From positions 1-10,923 of the forward strand of contig DMRT01000027.1 of the NCBI GenBank assembly GCA_003455235.1: a stretch of 10,923 bases of DNA, in the 5' to 3' direction. This DNA comes from Chitinophagaceae bacterium. Lineage in GTDB: Bacteria > Bacteroidota > Bacteroidia > Chitinophagales > Chitinophagaceae. The notes under the pieces were generated by a model that saw nothing but the letters and a program-made list of their open reading frames with translations, was not told where the DNA came from and searched no databases. The stretch's first letter is position 1. Each line of letters opens with the position of its first letter. The position numbers and the translations under genes are program-made. Shown one piece after another: positions 1 through 8,269 of this stretch.

Positions 1-6
1 AATAAT

Positions 7-39
7 GAACAAGGAACAAGGAATGCCGAACAAGGAATG
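7..39. repeat. Short direct repeats of GAACAAGGAA
   Basis: The 10-mer GAACAAGGAA occurs three times, at 7-16, 14-23 (overlapping the first) and 28-37. The second and third copies extend to GAACAAGGAATG with a 14-base period. No ORF runs through the stretch. Short repeats of this kind are common intergenic material in Bacteroidota, but I cannot tell whether they belong to a named family. The array may continue to the left of the window. Confidence 0.6.
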
Positions 40-50
40 GCATGCGGTTG

Positions 51-116
51 AAAATTGAAAATTGATTATTGGGTATTTTTTAATGTTCAATATTCAATGC
101 TCAACGATCAAAATTC
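51..116. repeat. AT-rich TTGAA(A/T)AT-type units in opposed orientation
   Basis: Tandem TTGAAAAT-like units at about 51-67 face a reverse-complement set (TTCAATATTCAATGCTCAA and related) at about 83-116. The spacer contains a run of T. The units are degenerate, so this is a loose inverted arrangement and not a perfect palindrome. Together with the repeats on either side it fills the gene-free left end of the window. No coding potential is evident. Confidence 0.45.
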
Positions 117-140
117 AAGTTGAATCCCTGCAACCGGGGT

Positions 141-235
141 TTAACCGCAAAGTACGCCAGGTACTGCGCAGAGAACGCAGAGCGTTTATTTCTCTTTGCG
201 TTCTCTGCGAAACTCTTTGCGTACTTTGCGGTTAA
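141..235. repeat. Long inverted repeat of CGCAAAG-type units
   Basis: A 95-base imperfect palindrome. Outer arms of 17 bases, TTAACCGCAAAGTACGC at 141-157 and its exact reverse complement at 219-235, enclose nine mismatched bases on each side. Inner arms of 13 bases, CGCAGAGAACGCA at 167-179 and its exact complement at 197-209, surround a loop of about 17 bases. Intergenic elements rich in CGCAAAG and GCAGAGAACGC are known from Bacteroidota genomes. The layout resembles a REP/BIME-like or MITE-like mobile repeat. It ends 25 bases before the hydrolase start, so it lies in or next to that gene's promoter and 5' leader. No flanking target-site duplication was recognised. Confidence 0.75.
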
Positions 236-260
236 CTCCCTTACATAATATAAACCCGTT

Positions 261-1259
261 ATGAAGAAAATAAAAATTCTGTTCGCTGTTTGTTTTTTTG
301 CAGGGATTAAAGCATCCTTTTCCCAATCCTGCGGAACCCGCCAGCTGGATCCCCGGGCGGCCACTTTTTTAAAGATTACCGGTTTTAAGGATCAGACGAT
401 TGAAGAACTGCGTGCAACACCCATCGCCCGGTTCAAGTACATGGGACTGCCGGTAATTCCTTATCCCAAAGAAGATGTAAAGCGGGTAAAGGTTACAGCC
501 GACAGCATCCCCGTTTTGATCTTTAACCCGGCGCATAAAACCAGGCTTCCCATTATCATCAATTATCATGGAGGCGGATTTATAGCGCCATTGATTCCGG
601 CATTGGAATTTACGATGTGGCAGGATGCAAAGACCTATGAAGCCATTGTATTTGCCGTGGATTACCGGGTGGCGCCGGAACATAAATTTCCGGCTGCAGT
701 GAACGACAGCTACCAGGCATTCAAATGGATTGTTGAACACGGGGCTGAATTCGGCGGTGATACCAGCCGCATGATGCTGATGGGCAACAGCGCCGGCGCC
801 AACCTGGCCGCCGTGGTTACACAAAAAGCAAAACAGGATGGCCTCGTTAAAAAAATAAAACTGCAGGTGTTGAACGGACTTCCGGCCGATTTAAGTGCGC
901 AGCGCATGGAAACATCGCCCTCCTACCAGGAAAATGCAAGCGGTTATTTCCTCACCAAAGCATCCTGCTATTTCAGCATGGAGAATTATGCACCCGGCGT
1001 AAAGAATAACCCGGAGCTGTCACCCATTCTTACAAAGGATATTTCGGGATTACCACCGGCAGTTATCATCAGTGCTGAGTTCGACCCGCTGAGGGATGAC
1101 GCAATACTGTATGCGGACAAACTGCGGAAGGCCGGCGTGAAAGTCTGGGATAAATGTTTTGCCGGGCAGATACATATGCTGCTTGGCCTGCCGCCCAATG
1201 CCAAAGAGATAAAGGAACTGGAGACAATGGTAAAGGATGCGATGAAAGAATGCTTTTAG
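261..1259 (+). CDS. Secreted alpha/beta hydrolase, hormone-sensitive lipase (family IV esterase) type
   Basis: A 332-residue esterase/lipase-like enzyme predicted to hydrolyse carboxyl esters outside the cytoplasm. Residues 1-22 form a signal peptide: basic MKKIK, a hydrophobic core, then SFSQ, a typical Bacteroidota cleavage site. The catalytic domain runs from about 85 to 315. It has the HSL oxyanion motif HGGG (103-106), the block [13 protein letters not shown] (134-146), the nucleophile elbow GNSAG with Ser177, Asp275 in DPLRDD and His305. The triad is therefore complete and activity is likely; the substrate cannot be read from sequence. No Shine-Dalgarno is visible, but the start gives a clean signal peptide, and upstream is only the inverted repeat. 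The dehydrogenase gene follows 40 bases downstream, so co-transcription is plausible. Length is normal for the family. Confidence 0.9.
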   Translation: MKKIKILFAVCFFAGIKASFSQSCGTRQLDPRAATFLKITGFKDQTIEELRATPIARFKYMGLPVIPYPKEDVKRVKVTADSIPVLIFNPAHKTRLPIIINYHGGGFIAPLIPALEFTMWQDAKTYEAIVFAVDYRVAPEHKFPAAVNDSYQAFKWIVEHGAEFGGDTSRMMLMGNSAGANLAAVVTQKAKQDGLVKKIKLQVLNGLPADLSAQRMETSPSYQENASGYFLTKASCYFSMENYAPGVKNNPELSPILTKDISGLPPAVIISAEFDPLRDDAILYADKLRKAGVKVWDKCFAGQIHMLLGLPPNAKEIKELETMVKDAMKECF

Positions 1260-1299
1260 AAATTGTACCACGGCCAATTCAACCGGAAAGCAAAAAATT

Positions 1300-2193
1300 A
1301 TGAAAGCAGTAGTATATGAACGATACGGACCACCGGAAGTGCTGGAGCTAAGGGATATTCCAAAACCCGTACCAAAAGATAATGAGCTGCTGGTGAAAAT
1401 ACAGGCCACCACCGTTACAGCAGGCGACTGGCGCCTGCGCAAGGCGGACCCTTTTTTAGCAAGACTCTTCAATGGATTATTTCGTCCACGCAAGGTGAAG
1501 GTACTGGGATTTGAGCTGGCCGGCATTGTGGAGGAGGTGGGTAAGAACGTAAAATCGTTCAAAATAGGAGATGCCGTATTTGCTTCCTGCGGGCTGAAGT
1601 TCGGTGGTTATGCAGAATACAAAGCACTTCCCGAAAATGACCTCGTTGCACATAAACCTTCCAGCATGAGTTTTGAAGAAGCGGCGGCAGTTCCCATCGG
1701 CGGACTCACTGCTTTGGGTTTTTTACAAAAAGCAGGGGTCAGCAAGGGGCAGGAGGTACTGATCTACGGGGCATCGGGCAGCGTGGGAACATTCGCCGTT
1801 CAGCTGGCAACATACTTCGGTGCGCATGTTACTGCTGTATGCAGTACCTCCAATACCGAAATGGTACGATCGCTCGGTGCAGACAATGTAATCGACTACA
1901 CAAAAGAAGAATTTACAAAAACGGCACAGCGCTTCGATATTGTTTTTGATGCCGTGGGCAAAGCACCCAAAGCAGCCGCCAAACAATTGCTGAAGGCTGC
2001 CGGAAAATGGGTATCGGTAACGGGTTCTCCCCAAAAAATTCCCGGCGGGTTGCTCGTACTGAAAGAGATCATTGAAGCCGGTAAATTAATAACGGTGATC
2101 GACCGGAGGTATACACTGGAACAGATCCGGGAAGCGCATAGCTATGTGGAAGGGTTTCATAAGAAGGGAAATGTGGTGGTGGAGGTTAGATAA
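1300..2193 (+). CDS. Zinc-less medium-chain NAD(P)-dependent dehydrogenase / quinone oxidoreductase
   Basis: A 297-residue cytoplasmic MDR-superfamily oxidoreductase. The N-terminal GroES-like domain (about 1-125) starts [17 protein letters not shown] and contains [15 protein letters not shown] (70-84). The Rossmann domain has the nucleotide-binding glycine motif GASGSVG (157-163) and the [10 protein letters not shown] block (191-200). The C-terminal signature [17 protein letters not shown] (267-283) and HKKGNVV (287-293) are typical of this quinone-reductase-like subgroup. I see no structural zinc cysteine cluster, so it belongs with the zinc-independent branch. Relatives I recall are often 310-330 residues; the connection between [10 protein letters not shown] (235-244) and [10 protein letters not shown] (254-263) looks short here, either natural variation or a small in-frame loss. 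The physiological substrate is unknown. The gene may be co-transcribed with the hydrolase 40 bases upstream. Confidence 0.88.
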   Translation: MKAVVYERYGPPEVLELRDIPKPVPKDNELLVKIQATTVTAGDWRLRKADPFLARLFNGLFRPRKVKVLGFELAGIVEEVGKNVKSFKIGDAVFASCGLKFGGYAEYKALPENDLVAHKPSSMSFEEAAAVPIGGLTALGFLQKAGVSKGQEVLIYGASGSVGTFAVQLATYFGAHVTAVCSTSNTEMVRSLGADNVIDYTKEEFTKTAQRFDIVFDAVGKAPKAAAKQLLKAAGKWVSVTGSPQKIPGGLLVLKEIIEAGKLITVIDRRYTLEQIREAHSYVEGFHKKGNVVVEVR

Positions 2194-2217
2194 TGAATAC
2201 TGCTATTTTCAAATACT

Positions 2218-2249
2218 CCGGTTCCTGCCTCAAGGGCAAGAGAATCCGG
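2218..2249 (+). terminator. Possible terminator hairpin after the dehydrogenase gene
   Basis: CCGGTTC (2218-2224) pairs with GAA-T-CCGG (2242-2249, one bulged T), and an inner GCC/GGC pair (2227-2229 and 2235-2237) closes a five-base loop. It lies 24 bases after the stop codon, where a terminator would be expected, but no continuous T run follows. It may act weakly or be a chance structure. The rest of the 2194-2298 gap has a near-match to the Bacteroidota -7 box, TACTTTTA at 2260-2267, that could serve the next gene. Confidence 0.35.
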
Positions 2250-2298
2250 CAGAAACAACTACTTTTACAATAGAATCCTTACTTGTAATAATATTGAG

Positions 2299-5200
2299 AT
2301 GAAAACGATCTGCCTATTTATCATAACAGTCTTTTTAATGGTCAGTTTGAGTTTTGGCCAGGTAACTGTTACGAACCCTGCCAATACTACCCCTAATCTT
2401 GCAGCTACCTATACTTCACTGGCCAATGCAATAACAGCCTTAAGCGGTATTACATCCATCAGTGGCCCGGTGATCATTACCCTGGATGCAGGCAATCCTC
2501 AAACAGCGCCTGCAGGGGGGTATGTGATACAGTTCACAGCAACAACAACAGCTGCCAATAATATTACCATTGCCGGAACTAATAATATTATTACTGCATT
2601 TGCACCTCAAACCACGGGTAATATAAATGATGCCATTTTCAAACTCATTGGTGCCGACTATATTACGATCCAGAATTTTACCATGCAGGAAAATGTTGCC
2701 AATACAGTTAATACGCCGGCTGCATCAAACAATATGACCGAGTGGGGGATCGCTTTACTCCGTGCAACCACAACAGATGGAGCACAGAATAACACCATTC
2801 AAAACAATACGATATCTCTTAACAGAGCTTACAGGAACAGTTTTGGCATTTATAGCAATGCAAGGCATACTCCGGCAGCTCCAACAACCGATGCAGATGC
2901 CACTGCTTTCAGTGGCTCAAATTCCGGGAATAAGGTTTATGGAAACAATATCAGCAACGTCATGATGGGCATCACCTTCATAGGCACAGCCACAGCAGCT
3001 TTCCAGGATTCAGGCAACGATATAGGCGGAAGCTCTGCCGCAACGGGCAATACCATCACCAACTGGGGTGGAAATGCCCAGCTCAGTTCATATGCATCCA
3101 ATTCAGGCCAGTCGTATTGCATTTTCATGAATCACCAGGTAGCAGACAATGTTTCCTATAATACATTAAACAGCGGCCTGGTGGGTACAGGAGTAAATAC
3201 CACCCAGTTTTACGGGATCAATAAACATTATACAGCCGCCTCTCCCACAGGAACATTCACTTCCACAATATCCTATAATACAATCACGATGGCAAGTGAT
3301 TTCTCGGTAAGTACCATGTTTTGCATCAGAACTAATGGGATGGCCCCGTTGTCTACCACCACCACCATCAACATTACCAATAATTACCTGCTTAATAGTA
3401 CGGTTGCCGGCACATTTAACGGTTTTTGGGGGATCTTTAATGACTCTGCGCCGGGCACATTGAACATCAGTAATAATGTTATCCGCGGGGTTACCGCTCT
3501 GACCGATGGTGGTTTTGGAGGAATCCTCACTAATGGAGCCGTTGCGAACACCATCAATATCACCAATAACAAGATCGGTGATGCTGTAGCCGGAGCTGTA
3601 ACATTCACAGTTCCAACTACCAGCACTGTTTACGCGATCTTTAGTTCTGGCGGCGCGGGTACTACTACTGTTAATGTGAATAATAATTCCATTGATGGAT
3701 TTTCTGTTGTTAACACGTGGCAGGTCAATTTTATTATGAACGGAGGAAACTTTGCAGTGGTTAATATAAATAATAACCAACTCGGCACGGCAACAGGTTC
3801 GCTGATCAGTTTCAGCGGAGTTCAGACATTTTCACTACGGGGGATAGCTAGTGTTAATGATCCAACCACATCTATTTCCATTCAGAATAATGATTTTACG
3901 GGGGTGGTACAAGCCGTTACAGGAACGGGAACCCATGAGTACATCTATTGTCAGGCCATTGTTCCATTAACGAACATCAGTAATAACACCTTTACCAACC
4001 TGAGCTTAAATACAAGTAACGAGGTAAAACTGATATACAAGCATGGTTCAATGCCTTCCGGGGCTGCTTCTATTGTAAGCAACAACCGTATTGCTGGCAG
4101 TTTCAGTAAAACGGCAGCCGGAAGTAATGTGATCATGTACTATTCGGTTCCCACATCTGCCGGCGGATCAACATTAACAATAAGCGGGAACAATTTTTCC
4201 AACGTTAACCTAACAGGCGCTACCAATTTTTACGGCTTTGAAGACTTTGAAGGATTTACTCCTGCCAGTTCTCCTAACAAAACTATTTCAGGTAATACGA
4301 TCAGTAATGTTACGATGGGGACCGGTATTTTTTATGGCTTGTGGATCGATAAGGGGCAGACTTTGGGAATTACTTCCAATACCATCAGCAATATATCGAA
4401 TGCGGGCACAATTAGTGCGATCTACCTTCTTACGAATTCAGGATCAAACGCCCTTGGCGTTTCTTCAAACACAATCAATACGCTGATCTCATCAGCCGGC
4501 GATGTCTACGGAATAAGAAGCATCAGCACCTCGGCTGCTGTTAATATTCATGATAACAGTATAACGGGGCTTTCATCCGGCGGAAGCAGTAATTCGGTGA
4601 ACGGAATGCTTTTCAATAATGGGATCACCGTTACAGCGTACAATAACTTTGTGGCTAAGCTGGAGGCCGGTAATGCTGACCTGGCTGACGCAGTACGTGG
4701 TATCAGTGTCAACTCCACCACTGCAAACAGCACGTATAACCTCTATCACAATTCCATTTATATCAATGCCGCTTCAGCAGGAACCAATTTTGGTACATCA
4801 GGTATCTATCACCTGACCAATGCCACAGCTACTACCGGGGCGCTTAATATGGTTGACAACATTATTGTGAATACATCCACAGCCAATGGAACAGGACTTA
4901 CAGTTGCGTATCGGCGCTCCAATGCAACCCTGGCCAATTTTGCTGCATCCGATTATAACCTGTTGTATGCAGGCACACCCTCCGCAACAAACCTGATATT
5001 CTATGATGGAACCAACAGTGATCAAACGTTAGCAGCTTACCAGGCAAGGGTTAGTACAAGGGATGCGAATTCAATAAGCCTGATGCCTGTTTTTGTATCG
5101 GCTACGGATCTGCATTTAACACCCGACAACTGTGCGCTTGATAATAAAGGAACCCCGGTTGGCGGCATCAGCAATGATATAGATGCTGATACACGAAGTG

Positions 5201-6363
5201 CCAGCACCCCTGATATTGGCGCAGATGAATTTGATGCTTATAATACGGGAGTTTTAGCAGGAATTGTAAACACTTCTGTTTGCTCAAACAAGACGGTGAT
5301 TAATACCGGTACCATATATACCGATGCCGGGTGCAACCTTATTGCCAGGGTTTTGCCTTCGGGTGCTGCCCCGGTAAGCGGGATGATAAATGCATGTGTT
5401 ACGAGAGATGCAGCTCAACTTTATTTTAATGCTGAACCTTATGTACAAAGGCATTACGATATTGAACCGGCCGTTGCTGCGGCCACAGCAACGGCAACCA
5501 TCACTTTATATTTCAATGATGCCGACTTTGCCTTATACAATACCAATAACAGTCCAGCATGGCCGGCATTGCCAACCTTAGCAGGAGGAGGAAATACCGA
5601 CCCGAATATTGCTAACCTGAAAGTTACGCAGTTTCATGGTACGCCTATCGGCGGTTTGCCAACCAGCACTCCGGGCAATTATACCGGTACTAGGGTTTTA
5701 TTGACTCCTGTGAGCGTTGTACTCACCGGAGCCATTTGGGCCGTAACTGTAAATGTTACTGGCTTCAGCGGATTTTACGTACATACCAACCTCTGGAATG
5801 GACCATTGCCTTTTACAGTTAACTATTTTAAGGGTATAAAACAGGGAAATAACCATTTACTTGACTGGAAAGTAACCTGCAACAGCACACCGGGGATAAT
5901 CATGACACTGGAGCGAAGTGCCGACTCCCGAAACTTCAGTGGATTGAATACCATTACAGCTGATGCCGTCCGCTGCAACCAGCCATTTAATTATGCTGAT
6001 ACCCGACCGCTAAAAGGAATGAACTATTACCGGCTTAGAATGGCGGATGCAGATGGTAAAACTTCTTACAGTGGTATAGTGGCGTTACTAAATTCTGCTA
6101 AAGGGGTTGATATTGTAAGCATTGCACCCAATCCTGTAACTGCCGGTAGTTTTAAGCTTAACGTTGCCAGTACACAATCATCCAATATGCAATTGCTGAT
6201 CTTTGATATACAGGGCAGGATGCTGAACAGGCAAACCGTTTCAGTAATTGCAGGCTACAACAGCGTACCGGTTAATGTGGATAACCTGGCTTCAGGCATT
6301 TACAGCATCCAGTGTAGTGTTGGAGAAGATAAGTCAAGGACGCTACGTTTTGTAAAGCAATAG
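2299..6363 (+). CDS. T9SS-exported right-handed parallel beta-helix protein, 1354 residues
   Basis: A giant secreted or surface-attached protein. Residues 1-21 are a signal peptide (MKTICLF...SFGQ). From about 25 to 960 the chain is rich in Asn, Thr, Ser and Gly. Thirteen clear rungs of the form N-I-x-N-N-x-I begin near residues 358, 389, 420, 459, 489, 527, 559, 592, 627, 662, 690, 720 and 749, the pattern of NosD/pectate-lyase-like parallel beta-helices. PDIGADEFD near 971 closes that part. About 995-1163 is a beta-rich segment containing YFNDADFALYN and LKVTQFHGTP, a type seen in other Bacteroidota surface proteins. About 1169-1265 looks like an Ig/fibronectin-like domain (LERSADSRNF, YYRLRMADADGKTSYS). 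About 1272-1354 is a T9SS type A sorting domain: SIAPNPV, the IFDIQGRML strand, LASGIYSI and a C-terminal basic FVKQ. I see no catalytic residues I would trust; adhesion or glycan binding is possible but unproven. Confidence 0.9.
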   Translation: MKTICLFIITVFLMVSLSFGQVTVTNPANTTPNLAATYTSLANAITALSGITSISGPVIITLDAGNPQTAPAGGYVIQFTATTTAANNITIAGTNNIITAFAPQTTGNINDAIFKLIGADYITIQNFTMQENVANTVNTPAASNNMTEWGIALLRATTTDGAQNNTIQNNTISLNRAYRNSFGIYSNARHTPAAPTTDADATAFSGSNSGNKVYGNNISNVMMGITFIGTATAAFQDSGNDIGGSSAATGNTITNWGGNAQLSSYASNSGQSYCIFMNHQVADNVSYNTLNSGLVGTGVNTTQFYGINKHYTAASPTGTFTSTISYNTITMASDFSVSTMFCIRTNGMAPLSTTTTINITNNYLLNSTVAGTFNGFWGIFNDSAPGTLNISNNVIRGVTALTDGGFGGILTNGAVANTINITNNKIGDAVAGAVTFTVPTTSTVYAIFSSGGAGTTTVNVNNNSIDGFSVVNTWQVNFIMNGGNFAVVNINNNQLGTATGSLISFSGVQTFSLRGIASVNDPTTSISIQNNDFTGVVQAVTGTGTHEYIYCQAIVPLTNISNNTFTNLSLNTSNEVKLIYKHGSMPSGAASIVSNNRIAGSFSKTAAGSNVIMYYSVPTSAGGSTLTISGNNFSNVNLTGATNFYGFEDFEGFTPASSPNKTISGNTISNVTMGTGIFYGLWIDKGQTLGITSNTISNISNAGTISAIYLLTNSGSNALGVSSNTINTLISSAGDVYGIRSISTSAAVNIHDNSITGLSSGGSSNSVNGMLFNNGITVTAYNNFVAKLEAGNADLADAVRGISVNSTTANSTYNLYHNSIYINAASAGTNFGTSGIYHLTNATATTGALNMVDNIIVNTSTANGTGLTVAYRRSNATLANFAASDYNLLYAGTPSATNLIFYDGTNSDQTLAAYQARVSTRDANSISLMPVFVSATDLHLTPDNCALDNKGTPVGGISNDIDADTRSASTPDIGADEFDAYNTGVLAGIVNTSVCSNKTVINTGTIYTDAGCNLIARVLPSGAAPVSGMINACVTRDAAQLYFNAEPYVQRHYDIEPAVAAATATATITLYFNDADFALYNTNNSPAWPALPTLAGGGNTDPNIANLKVTQFHGTPIGGLPTSTPGNYTGTRVLLTPVSVVLTGAIWAVTVNVTGFSGFYVHTNLWNGPLPFTVNYFKGIKQGNNHLLDWKVTCNSTPGIIMTLERSADSRNFSGLNTITADAVRCNQPFNYADTRPLKGMNYYRLRMADADGKTSYSGIVALLNSAKGVDIVSIAPNPVTAGSFKLNVASTQSSNMQLLIFDIQGRMLNRQTVSVIAGYNSVPVNVDNLASGIYSIQCSVGEDKSRTLRFVKQ

Positions 6364-6527
6364 GGGTAAGCCGTAAATAAACAATCTGCCAGACACATTT
6401 CTCTTCTTTGCCCTATCTGGATAACGGATATCCACGACAAGCATCGGATTAATGTGCACACCTTGTGCTGCCAGGCGTCACTGAATCCTTGCGAAGGCGA
6501 ACTGGTGAGATGAATTGGAGAATAGAG

Positions 6528-6554
6528 AGCATGGGATCCTTTTCCCGTAATGCT
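6528..6554. terminator. Weak hairpin between convergent genes
   Basis: AGCAT (6528-6532) and GGGA (6533-6536) pair with TCCC (6543-6546) and ATGCT (6550-6554), with a three-base bulge GTA. It lies between the ends of the beta-helix gene and the regulator gene, which converge. Neither side has a T run, so a terminator role is only a guess from its position. The other bases of the 6364-6581 gap show no convincing gene or motif. Confidence 0.22.
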
Positions 6555-6581
6555 CGACTGATATACCATTACTTTCTGTAT

Positions 6582-7502
6582 CTAATTATTTGCTTTCAGT
6601 ATCCGCTGCAGCTGCCTCGGCGTTTTAAATCCACACTGCGCAGCAATATATTCCATCGTATAATCTGGATTGTTGATCATGGTGCTGGCGTATTCAATCC
6701 GCAAAAGCGTGAGGTATTCAAGAACGGTGGAGCCGGTCTTTTCTTTAAATACACGGCTCAGGTTGCGGGGGCTCATCCCCACCATGGAAGCCAGGGTCTC
6801 AATATCATTCTCTTTGGAAAGATTATCGATCAGGTAGTCCTGCACCTCATGTACCTGCGGGTTGATGTGATTCCGGTAATCGAGATAAATACTTTGTTGT
6901 TTGTGCCGGCCGCTTCTGCGGTGATATACCACCAGCCCCCTTGCCACTTTGTGGGTGAAGAGCGCCCCTTTCAGGTCTTCCAGGATGGCTAAAGACAGGT
7001 CGATGCCGGCGCTGATGCCGGCGCTTGTATAAATAGTATTGCTTTTGATATAAAGAATATCAGCCAGTACCCTTGCCTCCGGAAACTGTTTCTGCAAGGC
7101 CTCCACCCTTCTCCAGTGGGTTGTGCATTCTGTATTTCTCAGTAATCCTGCGTGGCCCAGGGCAAAGGCGCCGCTGCAGATTGAACATACGATGATCCCT
7201 TTTTGGGAACATTCCTTCAGCCAGTTGAAGAACTCCCTTTCTGCTTTAAATTCAAAACTGTTCACATAATCATTATCCATCCCGGGCATGATGACAAAAT
7301 CACCTTGTTTCAATTTGGCGGTTTTAAAATGGGCTATTTTCCCGAAGCCAAGCCCGGCGGTGCTGATGGGGTTCTCGCTGTATTGGTAGAACTCCATTTC
7401 TACTTCCATTCCATGAACCTTTGCCTCGGTGAATACCTGCGCCGGTCCGGACAGGTCCAGCAACTCAACAGTGGGGGGAATAATAAAAGCGATCTTTAGC
7501 AT
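6582..7502 (-). CDS. GlxA-type transcriptional regulator: DJ-1/PfpI domain plus AraC HTH
   Basis: A 306-residue regulator starting at MLKIAFIIPP. An in-frame TTG seven codons upstream (7521-7523) is a poorer start, because only about three bases would separate it from the -7 box. The N-terminal DJ-1/PfpI (class I amidotransferase-like) domain, about residues 1-185, has PGMDND (73-78), the nucleophile-elbow-like SICSGAFALG with Cys109, TTHW (127-130) and YTSAGISAGIDL (158-169). In this family the domain usually acts as a sensor. The C-terminal AraC/XylS domain, about 218-306, has two HTHs: IETLASMVGMSPRNLSRVFK (234-253) and EYIAAQCGFKTPRQLQRILK (284-303). It probably binds DNA and controls nearby or distant genes; the ligand is unknown. 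It lies 83 bases downstream of the small ferredoxin-like gene and has its own promoter motif. Such regulators often sit beside genes related to their sensor domain, which fits the DJ-1-like lipoprotein three genes upstream. Confidence 0.9.
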   Translation of the reverse strand: MLKIAFIIPPTVELLDLSGPAQVFTEAKVHGMEVEMEFYQYSENPISTAGLGFGKIAHFKTAKLKQGDFVIMPGMDNDYVNSFEFKAEREFFNWLKECSQKGIIVCSICSGAFALGHAGLLRNTECTTHWRRVEALQKQFPEARVLADILYIKSNTIYTSAGISAGIDLSLAILEDLKGALFTHKVARGLVVYHRRSGRHKQQSIYLDYRNHINPQVHEVQDYLIDNLSKENDIETLASMVGMSPRNLSRVFKEKTGSTVLEYLTLLRIEYASTMINNPDYTMEYIAAQCGFKTPRQLQRILKANN

Positions 7503-7525
7503 ACAAACTTTTTTAATAATCAATT

Positions 7526-7533
7526 CAAAGGTA
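7526..7533 (-). promoter_or_regulatory. Bacteroidota -7 promoter box TACCTTTG
   Basis: On the minus strand TACCTTTG matches the TAnnTTTG consensus exactly. It ends 23 bases before the regulator's ATG, which would leave a leader of about 17 bases. A clear TTTG at the -33 position is not seen; the nearest TTG lies about 25 bases upstream, a little too far. It suggests the regulator can be transcribed separately from the operon upstream. Confidence 0.5.
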
Positions 7534-7585
7534 AAGACAGATGCCGTTGCCGGGCAGACAATAAACAGTCAGCAACAGACGGCGG

Positions 7586-7798
7586 TTAATTCAGGACCTC
7601 GCAGCTGAAACCCAGGCGGTGAAGGTCATTCACGATGACCCGGGAGCCGGCTTCGGTGATTCCGTCAACCCGTAGTATCTTATCACAATCGGCCAGGTCG
7701 AAGTTTATCCGGGCCTCTGAAAAACCCTTTTCCAGGATTTCCAGGATGCGCCTGGCCTGCGTTTTGGTTTGCACATTTGTTTTGAATACCTCTATCAT
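7586..7798 (-). CDS. Small hypothetical protein, ferredoxin-fold (HMA-like) pattern, 70 residues
   Basis: A 70-residue cytoplasmic protein without signal peptide or membrane segment. The alternation looks like a beta-alpha-beta-beta-alpha-beta ferredoxin fold of the heavy-metal-associated type: MIEVFKTNV strand, a helix over QARRILEILEKGF, strands INFDLAD and KILRVDG, a helix over GSRVIVNDLHRLG, and a final strand CEVL. The CxxC metal site of true HMA proteins is absent; the only cysteines are in ADCD and SCEV, so metal binding is not implied. Small proteins of this shape are frequent in Bacteroidota and are usually unannotated. Its start codon overlaps the stop of the upstream membrane-protein gene (ATGA, 7795-7798), so the two are very likely translationally coupled. 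Confidence 0.75.
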   Translation of the reverse strand: MIEVFKTNVQTKTQARRILEILEKGFSEARINFDLADCDKILRVDGITEAGSRVIVNDLHRLGFSCEVLN

Positions 7799-8241
7799 GG
7801 TAATGGTTTGTTGGTTGAGCGGTTGCTTTTTATGGATTCAGGTCTTGCCTCTTTTTGAGAAAACTGTTTTATGAATACCCATATATAAATGCCGATGACG
7901 AAATCAATGGTCATACAAAACCATTCATAATGCGGCGGGATCAGCCCGGGGTTCTGGAAAAACTGGTAGGTAATGTCCCAGATCCCGTGCAGGAAATACC
8001 CGGTGGCAAGGATATATGTGCTCTTTCTTATTCCATAGTAGGCAATGAAGACAAACAATATTGCCTGGGCCGAGTTGATGATCAGCGCCTGCATATCTGT
8101 CCACACGAAACCAACATACAGGAAGCCGATACCTGAAAGAATGAGCGCATAGAGAGGGCCTTTGTCCATTCGCTTCAGAATGGTGAAAAACAAAATGTTG
8201 AGCAAGCCCCCGGTGAATCCAATAATAATAGCTGAAAACAT
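7795..8241 (-). CDS. Small integral membrane protein, possibly DUF6010-like, 148 residues
   Basis: A 148-residue inner-membrane protein with about four or five transmembrane helices, roughly 3-22, 30-50, 52-72, 75-92 and 108-126, and a charged cytoplasmic-type tail (about 128-148, KQFSQKEARPESIKSNR). The segment GYFLHGIWDITYQF around residue 85, followed by IPPHYEW and a DFVIGIYI helix, resembles the DUF6010 family as I remember it. That assignment is tentative and the function is unknown. The conserved-looking His-Gly-x-Trp-Asp inside a membrane helix would be the first place to look for an active or ligand site. The gene starts 28 bases after the lipoprotein gene, and its stop overlaps the next start by four bases, so it sits inside an operon. 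Confidence 0.8.
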   Translation of the reverse strand: MFSAIIIGFTGGLLNILFFTILKRMDKGPLYALILSGIGFLYVGFVWTDMQALIINSAQAILFVFIAYYGIRKSTYILATGYFLHGIWDITYQFFQNPGLIPPHYEWFCMTIDFVIGIYIWVFIKQFSQKEARPESIKSNRSTNKPLP

Positions 8242-8269
8242 AGTTTTATAAATTAGTGATGACGAATGA

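Noticed and set aside
1..235. CRISPR array at the left edge
   Set aside because: The repeats are too short and irregular, with no unique spacers of constant length and no cas genes nearby.
3166..3780. Minus-strand 204-codon ORF inside the beta-helix gene
   Set aside because: It is the antisense shadow of a repetitive Asn/Thr-rich coding sequence; the plus-strand frame has signal peptide, rungs and sorting domain.
6465..6992. Plus-strand 175-codon ORF overlapping the regulator gene
   Set aside because: It is antisense to the AraC HTH domain and shows no recognisable domain.
7002..7025. Exact 12-base tandem duplication GATGCCGGCGCT
   Set aside because: It encodes SAGI-SAGI in the regulator, a motif expected in GlxA-type DJ-1 domains, so it reflects protein conservation and is not a separate element.
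7503..7523. TTG start seven codons upstream of the regulator ATG
   Set aside because: It would leave only about three bases from the TACCTTTG box to the start codon; the ATG at 7500-7502 begins the conserved DJ-1 strand directly.
7586..7798. Heavy-metal chaperone (HMA, CxxC) assignment for the 70-residue protein
   Set aside because: The fold pattern fits, but the CxxC metal-binding motif is absent, so only a ferredoxin-like fold is claimed.
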